Part shown: one piece after another, positions 1-6,667 of the stretch
How positions within the stretch are numbered: the stretch's first letter is position 1
Layout: the number at the start of each line of letters is the position of its first letter
Source: Planctomycetaceae bacterium
Lineage (GTDB): Bacteria > Planctomycetota > Planctomycetia > Pirellulales > Thermoguttaceae
Reading direction: 5' to 3'
Length of the DNA stretch: 10,218 nt
NCBI GenBank assembly: GCA_031287585.1
Contig: JAITST010000041.1
Coordinates: 1 to 10,218 of the forward strand
Notes under the pieces: generated by a model
Told to the model about the DNA's origin: nothing
The model's input: only the letters and a program-made list of their open reading frames with translations
Database searches by the model: none
Translations under genes and position numbers: made by a program

Positions 1-306
1 GGCTTCCAACCGAACTCGGTTCCGCAACTTTATCGTGTGCGGCAACCGTTACCGGAAGACCAAGAACGGAAACGAAAACCGTGCGAAACATGCGGCGATA
101 TTGGATACCATGGGCGAACGGCGATGTTCGAGATAATAGAAATCAACGACGAAATCCGCAGCATACTGGTAACGAAACCGGACATCCAATCAATCCGTCA
201 GGCAGCCCTGAAATCACGGCAACCAAACATAATGCAGTACGGCGCACATTTGGTTAGAACCGGAGTGACATCGGTAGAAGAGTTGTCACGGGTTTTGAAA
301 TTGTAG
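1..306 (+). CDS. C-terminal end of a GspE/PilB-family secretion or pilus ATPase (partial)
   Basis: The reading frame is open from base 1, so the gene begins upstream of the window; 101 residues are visible. A CETC pair followed by GYHGRT and AMFEI matches the C-terminal Cys-containing segment of GspE/PilB/PulE ATPases, where CxxC..GY.GR(T/I)..(F/Y)E is characteristic. The segment ahead of it, with a Leu-Tyr-Arg and a charged linker, resembles the insertion seen in planctomycete members. The end (GVTSVEELSRVLKL) is the usual family terminus. By family knowledge the enzyme is a cytoplasmic hexameric ATPase powering type II secretion or type IV pilus assembly; the Walker motifs lie outside the window. 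GspE versus PilB cannot be decided here. No gspF or pilC follows. An internal GTG at 37 is not a credible start. Confidence 0.85.
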   Translation, partial: GFQPNSVPQLYRVRQPLPEDQERKRKPCETCGDIGYHGRTAMFEIIEINDEIRSILVTKPDIQSIRQAALKSRQPNIMQYGAHLVRTGVTSVEELSRVLKL

Positions 307-460
307 TTTGTCGTAGATAAACTCCTCAATTGGTATTGTTTCATATCTAAACCGCAGCCGTCTTGTCAGAACTAAAACAACAGTTATGGGCAGTAGCGAC
401 AAAATAGTGAGCGGTTTATCAACCCATATAGAGCCAATACCTTTACCATTCGATTCAATT

Positions 461-1483
461 ATGAGAATCTATAAACTAATAATTTGCTTTGCGTTGTTGT
501 TTACAACAGTATCACTCGCCGCTGACCGTATCACGTTAATTGAAGGTCGTCCGCTGGTGGGTACTATTGTCAACGTAACAGCGGAGAAAGTGTCAATTGA
601 GACAAACAGCAAGACCGAGGAAGTTGACGCTAACAAGATTGTTGCAACGATATATGACCGCGAACCAACGGGCTTGAATGCCGTAAGAACTGCCATTCGT
701 AATAACCAAATTACCGATGCTCTGGAAGCGTTGAACAAAATCGACGTAACAAAGTTGCCAAACAATCCGCCGTATATGAAACAAGAATACGCATACCAGA
801 TGGCATACGTAAAATCTCAACTGGCTCTAACAGAATCCGCCGACCCAAAGGAAGCGGAAACACTTTTGGTAACATTCCTGCAACAAAACAAGAAGAGTTA
901 CCACTACTACGAAATCTGCCAAATCTACGGTAAACTCCTGTCGATGGAAGGTAAATCCGCGTTAGCAAAAAAGGCATACGAGCAACTGGCAAAAGCACCG
1001 TGGGCGGAGTATAACCTAACAGCGAAAATCGAACTGGGCAACGCCGCAATCACAGAAAATAAAATCGAAGAAGCCCGTCAACTGTTTGAAGATGTAGCGA
1101 ATATCCAGACCGTTTCGCAAATAGCGGAAGACCAAAAAGCACTAGCAAAAGTAGGCATAGCAAAATGTAACATAGCGGAAAACAAACTGGAAGAGGCAAT
1201 CAAACAACTGGAAACATACATTGCAACAACAAACCCTGAAAATACTCCGTTACAAGCAACTCTCTACACAACATTAGGCAAAGCATACGAAAAAGCAAAC
1301 AAGCCCCAATACGCAATCAACGCCTATCTATCGGTTGACATCCTATACTCAAACGCCCGTACCGAACACATAACAGCCCTGAAATCACTACAAAACCTCT
1401 GGCAAAAAACAGGAAGAAAAGACCGAGCGGAAGAAACGGAAAAACGTCTGAAAGAATTGTACAAAATTTCGGTTGAGAAATAA
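461..1483 (+). CDS. Exported TPR-repeat protein
   Basis: This 340-residue protein starts with a clear signal peptide (MRIYKLIICFALLFTTVSLA, cleavage near residue 20), so it probably acts in the periplasm. I chose ATG 461 over an in-frame ATG at 386 because the earlier start would put 25 polar residues ahead of the signal peptide. Residues 21-75 form a small beta-rich domain (RITLIEGRPLVGTIV... followed by a YDREP-like end) often found at the front of planctomycete TPR proteins. From about residue 80 to the end the protein is helical, with repeated A..Y/A-x-LG-x-A TPR-like pairs, for example around EARQLFEDVA and LGKAYEKANKPQYAINAY. TPRs bind other proteins; the partner is unknown. No Shine-Dalgarno is visible upstream. 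The 3' half is rich in A and uses many ACA, CAA and AAA codons. Confidence 0.85.
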   Translation: MRIYKLIICFALLFTTVSLAADRITLIEGRPLVGTIVNVTAEKVSIETNSKTEEVDANKIVATIYDREPTGLNAVRTAIRNNQITDALEALNKIDVTKLPNNPPYMKQEYAYQMAYVKSQLALTESADPKEAETLLVTFLQQNKKSYHYYEICQIYGKLLSMEGKSALAKKAYEQLAKAPWAEYNLTAKIELGNAAITENKIEEARQLFEDVANIQTVSQIAEDQKALAKVGIAKCNIAENKLEEAIKQLETYIATTNPENTPLQATLYTTLGKAYEKANKPQYAINAYLSVDILYSNARTEHITALKSLQNLWQKTGRKDRAEETEKRLKELYKISVEK

Positions 1484-1794
1484 TACGACCAACAGCCGCG
1501 AGCGGCAGCAACCGCATAAAGTAGTATCTGTACCGAACACGCTTGAAAATAGTTTGCCCGCCGCTGTTGTTTGTGAAGAGTGTGTAAAACTTAGTGGGGG
1601 ATTTTTATATTTTCCAACAATAATCCATTGTTTTGAGTATATTGCGGCGCAAATGACAGCATCTTCTCTGCCCGTTGTTTCCGCCAACATGTTCCCGTCT
1701 GTTTCAACCTCATTCCCACAAATTTTTGGTCGTGTGCGGAATTTATGGGTGAATGCTGTGAAACGCCTAAATTCCAGCGGTATTGACCATAACA
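1484..1794. other. Gene-free stretch between the TPR gene and fic
   Basis: About 311 bp lie between the convergent stop codons. Just after the TPR stop is a compact GC-rich inverted repeat (GCCGC-GA-GCGGC, 1495-1506) with no T-run. A dispersed repeat lies at 1582-1613, and a weak hairpin follows it (AACAAT/ATTGTT near 1616-1632). From 1731 the first copy of the 86-bp repeat begins and continues into the end of fic. A plus-strand frame stays open across most of the stretch, but it has no ribosome binding site and no recognisable domain, so I do not call it a gene. Confidence 0.7.
1582..1613 (+). repeat. Dispersed 32-33 bp repeat, copy 1
   Basis: The sequence GTGTAAAACTTAGT, a short G-rich variable part, then ATTTTTATATTTT recurs in the same orientation at 9781-9813. 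The two copies differ only in the middle (GGGGG here, GTTGGT there), with one base of length difference. Both lie downstream of plus-strand genes, about 100 bp after the TPR stop and 36 bp after the large two-haem gene. The T-rich end could help termination, but no strong stem precedes it. Confidence 0.7.
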
Positions 1795-1816
1795 TCAATA
1801 ATTGGAGAACACGCCC
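1731..1816 (+). repeat. 86-bp two-hairpin direct repeat, left copy
   Basis: This stretch matches 4221-4306 in the same orientation without gaps: 74 of 86 positions are identical by my count. It contains two inverted repeats. The first is GGAATTTA (1738-1745) with TAAATTCC (1768-1775); inside it GG and GT can pair further with AC and CC around single bulged bases. The second is TATTGA (1781-1786) with TCAATA (1795-1800) around an 8-base loop. The last 22 bases overlap the 3' end of fic, whose TGA stop (complement of 1795-1797) lies in the second hairpin. It could be a palindromic mobile repeat, a structured RNA, or a relic of a longer element. Confidence 0.8.
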
Positions 1817-2844
1817 CTAATATTTGCACCTCCAATTGCCGCCGTACCTTTTTCGGTTATACGGTATTTTTGCAACTTGCTGTTCGGCTTGTCTGGAACG
1901 GTCATTTCGATAAACCCATCGGTTATAAGTGGTTCAACATTGCGTTTGAACGCCCGCGAATCACTGTTCATACCGATAGCAGCAAAAATTTCCTTGCGCG
2001 ACAATGTTTTATTTTCGAGTGCTTTCAACACAGCGAATTGCGTATCACCGAGTTCAACTTGGTGCTTATCTTCGTGCTTGACTTGGTGCTTTTCTTGAAG
2101 TGTAATAATGTCGAAAATTGCTGAAAGTGTAAATTCGATAAACACTCCTGAATCATTGGCTTTTCTTGCGTCCTCAATCGCCTGATAATACTGCGGTCTG
2201 TTCTGATACAAAACGGACTCCATTGGTATCCAAGCGAAAATTGTGTTCCACTTGGCAAGCAAGAGTGTTTGCCACAGCCGCCCGATACGTCCATTGCCGT
2301 CAGCAAACGGATGAATAGTTTCGATTTCATAATGCAGGATTGTGCTTTTCAGTACGGGATGCAGTTCTGACTCTTTTGCCCATCCAAACAAATCCTCAAT
2401 TAACTGCGGGACAAACTGCGGACGAGCTCCGATATGAATTACTTTGCCTCCGCCAAAAACACCAACATCGCCGCTACGGAATTCGCCTGCTTCTTTTACC
2501 AACCCTTGCGTCATCAATTTGTGTGCTTTCAAGAAGTCGTCGATAGAATATGGGTTGAATGTCATAATCTTATCGTAGGATTCGTAAGCGTTCTTTACTT
2601 CCTTAATTTCTTCCTGCCGTCCCGCTACTACTTTCCCTTCAATCACGGCGGTGACTTCACCAAGCGTGAGAGAATTGCCCTCAATCGCAAGCGAGGAATA
2701 AATTGTGCGCACACGGTTTTCCCTGTGGAGTTTTATATCGCGATTAAACTCTGTGCCGAACTCAAGCCGTGTTACCGTCTCGGCGATTTTTACCAAATAA
2801 TCGGCGGCTTTTTCCGTGATGGTATATGGCGGTTTTTCAAACAT
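1795..2844 (-). CDS. Fic-domain protein, class II (probable AMP-transferase)
   Basis: The protein has 349 residues. The complete Fic signature HPFADGNGRIGR lies at residues 178-189, with the catalytic His at 178 and the phosphate-binding Asp, Gly and Arg residues intact. Residues 51-56 (SLAIEG) fit the inhibitory [S/T]xxxE[G/N] motif; its place ahead of the core makes this a class II Fic, which represses itself until the Glu is moved. A substrate flap precedes the core (GVFGGGKVIHIGARPQFVPQ, 128-147). A linker with repeated KHQV leads to a C-terminal winged-helix-like domain (about 265-338). Fic enzymes typically transfer AMP from ATP to target-protein hydroxyls; the target here is unknown. 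There is no signal peptide or membrane segment. It lies 44 bp downstream of the 297-residue gene and probably shares its transcript. No strong Shine-Dalgarno is seen, only GGGATGA. The subfamily, as I recall it, is shared among unrelated gut bacteria, suggesting transfer. Confidence 0.93.
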   Translation of the reverse strand: MFEKPPYTITEKAADYLVKIAETVTRLEFGTEFNRDIKLHRENRVRTIYSSLAIEGNSLTLGEVTAVIEGKVVAGRQEEIKEVKNAYESYDKIMTFNPYSIDDFLKAHKLMTQGLVKEAGEFRSGDVGVFGGGKVIHIGARPQFVPQLIEDLFGWAKESELHPVLKSTILHYEIETIHPFADGNGRIGRLWQTLLLAKWNTIFAWIPMESVLYQNRPQYYQAIEDARKANDSGVFIEFTLSAIFDIITLQEKHQVKHEDKHQVELGDTQFAVLKALENKTLSRKEIFAAIGMNSDSRAFKRNVEPLITDGFIEMTVPDKPNSKLQKYRITEKGTAAIGGANIRGVFSNY

Positions 2845-2888
2845 CTATATCATCCCAATACTAATAATTAGGTATTTTTTTCTGTTAT

Positions 2889-3782
2889 TTACTCAACAGG
2901 TACACATTTGGTATCTATCTTTTTCTTTGTAACTTTTAGCATAACATAATAGAGTTGGCTTTTACGATGTTCTCCAATAATATCCAGTACCGCATACTTA
3001 TATCTTGTGCCATTTTTATCGCAGAGAATAAAGTATTCTTTATCAACGCCAAATTTTTTATAAAGATAGTACGCCCTTGGCAAAAAACAAGCAAAGCAGC
3101 ACGGCATTAGTTCGTATTTTGGGGGCAATGTATCAACAATTTGTAACAAATCACCGCACCAACTACCGGCATATTTTTCTGTTGAATCTGATGACAGACC
3201 ATCAAACAACGCCATCGCAGTTCCACCGCCGGTTTCAGTCAAAACGGGGATTAAATCAATTGCGCTGTTCACCCCCCCATTAAATGTGCCGATTGAACGT
3301 GAAAAATAATCCGCTAAATCTACGGCTAATTTCTGTGTACGGTTGATTAAAAAACCGCTATATTTTACGGTAGGAGATTCAGGATAGTCAAAAAATCTTT
3401 TTGCATCGTTCAAAACATCAACAACACTCATCCGTTTCCACAACTTATGCTGTTCACCGATGAACAATGCCTTTTTGTACCAAGGTTTTTCAGACAAAAC
3501 TTCATCATCATTTTCTACCATTTCTACAAAATCTTCATAACTGATATAAGTCGAAAATCCGAGTAAGTCCTCTTTACTTGGATTAGAATAACTGAGAGCA
3601 TCGTAAGTAATGACATGTTCTCCCCCCCACATCACGCGGTATGCTTTTTGCCGCAACAAATAATGCGTAGCGAAGACAGTCCCGCTGTGCGAATAACAGT
3701 TTGCATGAAACTTATCTGCGCCATTAACATAGCAAGTTTTTATTTTAGTATCATAAACACACGCATAAAAAATCTGTCCCAT
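2889..3782 (-). CDS. Conserved-looking hypothetical protein, 297 residues
   Basis: I do not recognise a functional family. The start is well supported by AGGAG eight bases before the ATG. The product has no signal peptide or membrane segment and looks cytoplasmic. It has nine Cys (8, 17, 29, 209, 228, 229, 232, 254, 293), with a CCFAC cluster at 228-232 that could bind metal, though no matching His/Cys pattern is obvious. The N-terminal part (FYACVYD..., FHANCYSHSG) and the aromatic-rich C-terminal third look like a folded globular protein. The gene is AT-rich. Two runs of seven G in the coding strand fall at Gly53-54 and Gly169-170. It is first in a probable operon with fic, so a role tied to that enzyme (target, regulator or partner) is possible but unproven. 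Confidence 0.8.
   Translation of the reverse strand: MGQIFYACVYDTKIKTCYVNGADKFHANCYSHSGTVFATHYLLRQKAYRVMWGGEHVITYDALSYSNPSKEDLLGFSTYISYEDFVEMVENDDEVLSEKPWYKKALFIGEQHKLWKRMSVVDVLNDAKRFFDYPESPTVKYSGFLINRTQKLAVDLADYFSRSIGTFNGGVNSAIDLIPVLTETGGGTAMALFDGLSSDSTEKYAGSWCGDLLQIVDTLPPKYELMPCCFACFLPRAYYLYKKFGVDKEYFILCDKNGTRYKYAVLDIIGEHRKSQLYYVMLKVTKKKIDTKCVPVE
3272..3278 (-). repeat. G7 tract inside the hypothetical gene (second)
   Basis: Seven consecutive C on the plus strand read as seven G in the coding strand, spanning Asn168-Gly-Gly-Val. Runs of this length are prone to replication slippage, which would shift the frame here. Confidence 0.85.
3622..3628 (-). repeat. G7 tract inside the hypothetical gene (first)
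   Basis: Seven consecutive G in the coding strand cover Trp52-Gly-Gly. A one-base slip would disrupt the protein after about 54 residues, so this tract could act as an on/off switch or be a frequent site of assembly error. Confidence 0.85.
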
Positions 3783-3790
3783 AATCTTGA

Positions 3791-3795
3791 CTCCT
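3791..3795 (-). promoter_or_regulatory. Strong Shine-Dalgarno for the 297-residue gene
   Basis: The plus-strand CTCCT is AGGAG on the coding strand, eight bases before the ATG at 3780-3782. This fixes the start. It contrasts with the TPR and two-haem genes, which show no such site. Confidence 0.8.
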
Positions 3796-4220
3796 GATTT
3801 TTACGGTTTTGATTTCTGCAAACATATCAACAACAAAAAATTCTTACTTTGTTGTACTGAAAAACGATAGAACTCATACATTAGTACAGTGGATATATTA
3901 ATCAGTGCAACTTCACCCGAATATTGTACATGAAAGAATAGGATTTTGCAATACAGCGGCGGACTGCAAAAACTGGACGCGGAACGGAAATAAGATATGT
4001 TTTTTTGGTTTCACATTGACATTAAAACTTTGGCTTACATGATTTGTTTGACTTGTGAAGTGGTTGATGGTTTCGTTAGCATTTTTGCATTTCACGTTCG
4101 CCTCTCGCACTTTTCGTCTTGATTGAACTGAACATCAGTTGTTCACGCGATTTTCTTCAATACAGTTTTCGCGTTGTTAAGTAATTGCGATTGCGTAAAG
4201 TTGTTATCTCACTGTTTGAC

Positions 4221-4306
4221 CGCGTGCGGAATTTATGGGTGAATGTCGTGAAACGCCTAAATTCTGGCGGTATTGACCATCACATCAATAATTCTGTGAC
4301 ACGTCC
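4221..4306 (+). repeat. 86-bp two-hairpin direct repeat, right copy
   Basis: This copy aligns with 1731-1816 at a constant offset of 2490. The hairpin arms are GGAATTTA (4228-4235) with TAAATTCT (4258-4265), where the last pair becomes G-U, and TATTGA (4271-4276) with TCAATA (4285-4290), unchanged. The 12 differences fall at positions equivalent to 1733, 1756, 1757, 1775, 1776, 1791, 1804-1808 and 1814. It lies about 145 bp before the DUF1080 start, upstream of its likely promoter. With the left copy it brackets the minus-strand cassette. Confidence 0.8.
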
Positions 4307-4349
4307 CAAGTTTTATACCGCCGTTTGTGAACTTCCCCATTTTTTGCTC

Positions 4350-4379
4350 TTGCAAAACTCTATTACTTTGTGTTACAAT
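4350..4379 (+). promoter_or_regulatory. Putative sigma-70-type promoter of the DUF1080 gene
   Basis: TTGCAA (4350-4355, 4 of 6 matches to the -35 consensus) and TACAAT (4374-4379, 5 of 6 matches to the -10) are 18 bases apart. Transcription would start near 4386, giving a leader of about 65 bases before ATG 4452. This rests on the consensus match alone. Confidence 0.4.
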
Positions 4380-4451
4380 ATGTTATCGCTGGCAGCGTGG
4401 GGTTGCTACTGCGTTTTGTTTGTTCACACTTTACCTACAAGGAATCATTCG

Positions 4452-5144
4452 ATGAAAAATTTTCTATTTATGTTGCTCTTGACTTTGTCACCTGCTTTGC
4501 TGTTCGCACAGGACAACGCAGTACCCGCCGAAACACGTCTTTTCGACAACGTGACGCTCGACAGTTTCGACTTTTATCTCGACGAAAACGGTAAAAAAGA
4601 CTCGGTTTTTTCGATAGAAGATGGCGTTCTAAAAGTTAATGTTTCAAAGCCGTTCGGTTGGATTTGCACGAAGAGGGAATATAAAAACTTTTCGTTATCG
4701 GTTGAATACCGATGGTCAGAAAAAGTTGAGCCGGTCAATAGCGGCATCTTTTTACGAATTAGCGGCGAGCCGAAAATGTTTTTACCGCACGGATTTGAAG
4801 TCCAGTTACAGCACAACAACGCGGGCGACATCTACGGTTTTCACGGTAAAAAAATCTCCGGCGAGAAGGAACGTTATATCGAAAACCTGAATCACAAAGC
4901 CGGTGAACTGCGCGGAGTGAAACGGATACAAGGTGCAGAATCCTTGCCGGGCGAGTGGAACAAAGTCAACATAACGTGCTTTGAGGGACTAATAGTTGTC
5001 CGTATGAACGGTAAGATAGTAAACTGGGCATTTGGAGCGGAAACAGCAGCGGGCAAAATCGGTTTCCAATCAGAAGGCGGACAGGTGGAATTTCGTAACG
5101 CGGTTATTGTTGAAGAACCAGGTAACATTGATTCCGCAAAATAG
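4452..5144 (+). CDS. Secreted DUF1080 (3-keto-disaccharide hydrolase-like) protein
   Basis: The product has 230 residues. ATG 4452 has an AAGGA Shine-Dalgarno eight bases upstream and begins a signal peptide (MKNFLFMLLLTLSPALLFAQ), so export is likely; no lipobox Cys is present. Residues from about 27 to 222 form a DUF1080 domain (Pfam PF06439), a LamG-like beta sandwich. Marks are GWICTKREYKNFSLSVEYRW (69-88), NSGIFLRISG (96-105) and the C-terminal GKIGFQSEGGQVEFRNA (201-217). The family is greatly expanded in planctomycetes; some members are annotated as 3-keto-disaccharide hydrolases, but for most the substrate is unknown, so carbohydrate binding or hydrolysis is a family-based suggestion. 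The frame is open for 89 codons upstream through the repeat, but that extension would bury the signal peptide. Confidence 0.88.
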   Translation: MKNFLFMLLLTLSPALLFAQDNAVPAETRLFDNVTLDSFDFYLDENGKKDSVFSIEDGVLKVNVSKPFGWICTKREYKNFSLSVEYRWSEKVEPVNSGIFLRISGEPKMFLPHGFEVQLQHNNAGDIYGFHGKKISGEKERYIENLNHKAGELRGVKRIQGAESLPGEWNKVNITCFEGLIVVRMNGKIVNWAFGAETAAGKIGFQSEGGQVEFRNAVIVEEPGNIDSAK

Positions 5145-5145
5145 A

Positions 5146-5217
5146 ACACCCACCCGTCGGCAATCACCCCATTGTCAAAATGGAGAAAATGAAATACAAT
5201 TACAGGCAAGTGGGTGT
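5146..5217 (+). other. Long stem-loop after the DUF1080 gene
   Basis: ACACCCAC (5146-5153) and GTGGGTGT (5210-5217) are perfect complements, giving an 8-bp GC-rich stem that begins two bases after the stop codon. Inside the 56-base loop a second small hairpin, CCATT-GTCAA-AATGG, can form. AAAATTTTAT follows the stem. It could stabilise the 3' end of the DUF1080 mRNA or attenuate reading into the next gene. It is not a classic terminator because of the long loop. Confidence 0.45.
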
Positions 5218-5319
5218 AAAATTTTATCGGACAAAACCGGCTTCACATATTCCGGTATGAAAGTTTTTACACCACAAGATTTTTTAACCTACTTGAACAA
5301 CCAACAACTGGAGACAACC

Positions 5320-6462
5320 ATGATCGAACTATTATTGAAACTAAGAACGATTATCGAATCATTGAAGCCCCAAACGATTATCATTAGTAGTTTCGTTATT
5401 TGCGGTGTTTTGATAGTTTTCAATTCACTTGTCTGTTATTATGCGAACTGGCATGTGTCAGGAGAAGTAGAGCAATACCCTTATGTGACCACTGCGGTAC
5501 TGGAATTTAATGAGGCATCACATTGTTTCGATAATGCGATACTGGCGGCGATAAATCAGCGTCAAACCAGCGACGCAAAATTTGAAACTATTGTCAACAA
5601 AAACAGTAGGGATGCGGTGGTACATTTAGAGAAAATTAATTCGCTTCAATGTTCGTCGAAAAATAGAGAACTTGCCCGACAGATGATAGTTTCCATCGAA
5701 AAATTTACAGAGATGTATTCTGAACAATTAAAAACCGAGCATGGACGTAAAGAAGAATTGCTTGAAAGAAACAGATGTTTTAAGGAGATTTCGGAACAGG
5801 TGTCTGCATTGAACGAACAAATTGAAAGTTTGAACAAAAAAAGCGAAAACGCAAATAAACAGATTGCGATGCTTCCTCTTGATTATTTTAGCCGTCTTCA
5901 ACATCTATCCGACCAATATGTTTGGGCAAAAAACGAAGAAGATAGAACTGAAATATATGGGCAAATACTTAACACAAAAAACAAGTTGTTAGAGGAAATT
6001 ATGAGACTTCGTCCCAGTGCGGTGACACAAGAACTAAAAGGTGCTCTGAATAAATTTGACTCTATAACACTTAATGATTACACGACAGTGATAGAAAAAT
6101 TGCATAAACTTATCAAAAATCAGAATAACATCTACGCTAACATAGATGAAGTAGCCAAAAAATTTGACACTCAATCGTATGAAAACCACACGATTTTTTC
6201 TGAACAATTACATGAAATTGAGGCGAACAATCTCTCGCGGTATAAAGTGGCACTGCGGCTGATTTTTGCAACCAGTGTTATTTCGATAATTTTTTGTGTT
6301 GCCGTCGGATTTGTCATTGCGACAAAAATTATCAAAACCGCAAAACCATCCGATTTTGACCCATATTCGCCAGCACCGCCGTTGCCTGAACCGGGTACGC
6401 AAAAAGATTTACGACCCGTTGCTGATAAATTACAGGAAATTGTTGATATGTTACGGCAATAA
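5320..6462 (+). CDS. Two-pass membrane protein, chemoreceptor-like sensor without output domain
   Basis: The product has 380 residues. ATG 5320 follows a GGAG six bases upstream, which decides the start over longer in-frame options. A short cytoplasmic N-terminus leads to a first membrane helix (about 19-43). A large, mostly helical periplasmic region (45-308) includes a probable coiled coil at 143-185, and the second membrane helix is at about 311-337. This layout matches the sensory half of methyl-accepting chemotaxis proteins and histidine kinases with four-helix-bundle input domains. Here, however, only 43 residues follow the second helix: a Pro-rich stretch (SPAPPLPEPG) and a short amphipathic helix (KDLRPVADKLQEIVDMLRQ). 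No HAMP, kinase or methyl-accepting hairpin is present. The fold is inferred from pattern only; I do not recognise a named family. Gaps of 175 and 205 bp separate it from its neighbours. Confidence 0.8.
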   Translation: MIELLLKLRTIIESLKPQTIIISSFVICGVLIVFNSLVCYYANWHVSGEVEQYPYVTTAVLEFNEASHCFDNAILAAINQRQTSDAKFETIVNKNSRDAVVHLEKINSLQCSSKNRELARQMIVSIEKFTEMYSEQLKTEHGRKEELLERNRCFKEISEQVSALNEQIESLNKKSENANKQIAMLPLDYFSRLQHLSDQYVWAKNEEDRTEIYGQILNTKNKLLEEIMRLRPSAVTQELKGALNKFDSITLNDYTTVIEKLHKLIKNQNNIYANIDEVAKKFDTQSYENHTIFSEQLHEIEANNLSRYKVALRLIFATSVISIIFCVAVGFVIATKIIKTAKPSDFDPYSPAPPLPEPGTQKDLRPVADKLQEIVDMLRQ

Positions 6463-6667
6463 TCGCGTTTGCGGTATGCCGTAGTTATGCGGTAAAGAAA
6501 TGCCTTAACCGCTCACGGATATTCATTCGTGTAGAGTAAGCAAGTGACAACTTTGTTTAGGTTTTGACATATTCAGTTTCGGGATTTCTCCTATCGTGAT
6601 TTTTTAACGATGTTGTGTAACGCGGCACTCAACTTTTACAAAACCACTTTACCACCCATAAAAAACT

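Larger units (their letters stand above)
3783..4451. other. Gene-free stretch between the minus-strand cassette and the DUF1080 gene
   Basis: This 669-bp AT-rich stretch separates divergent genes and should hold promoters for both. It contains the ribosome binding site of the 297-residue gene, an inverted repeat TTTTGCA/TGCAAAA (3944-3950 and 3965-3971), a tight palindrome AACTGA-ACA-TCAGTT (4126-4140), the right copy of the 86-bp repeat, and a likely promoter at 4350-4379. No -10/-35 pair for the minus-strand operon stands out. A 65-codon minus-strand frame at 3913-4110 lacks a ribosome binding site and looks like chance. From 4185 a plus-strand frame stays open into the DUF1080 gene, but the real start is the signal-peptide ATG at 4452. 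Confidence 0.7.

Noticed and set aside
1473..1820. Plus-strand open frame of 115 codons between the TPR gene and fic
   Set aside because: It overlaps the end of the TPR gene and fic, has no ribosome binding site, shows no domain, and is explained by repeats in the stretch.
2858..2880. AT-rich hairpin followed by seven T on the plus strand, between the 297-residue gene and fic
   Set aside because: No plus-strand gene lies upstream, the stem is almost all AT, and the T-run is on the wrong side for the minus-strand operon.
3913..4110. Minus-strand open frame of 65 codons
   Set aside because: No ribosome binding site, no recognisable composition or domain; probably chance in AT-rich DNA.
4185..4451. 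In-frame 5' extension of the DUF1080 gene
   Set aside because: It would place 89 residues ahead of a clear signal peptide, and the ATG at 4452 has its own Shine-Dalgarno.
5032..5319. In-frame 5' extension of the membrane sensor gene
   Set aside because: It overlaps the DUF1080 gene and runs through the stem-loop region; the ATG at 5320 has a GGAG site and gives a sensible membrane topology.
6564..6569. Perfect TTGACA -35 box before the two-haem gene
   Set aside because: No acceptable -10 lies 16-18 bases downstream; the nearest TATCGT is 22 bases away.
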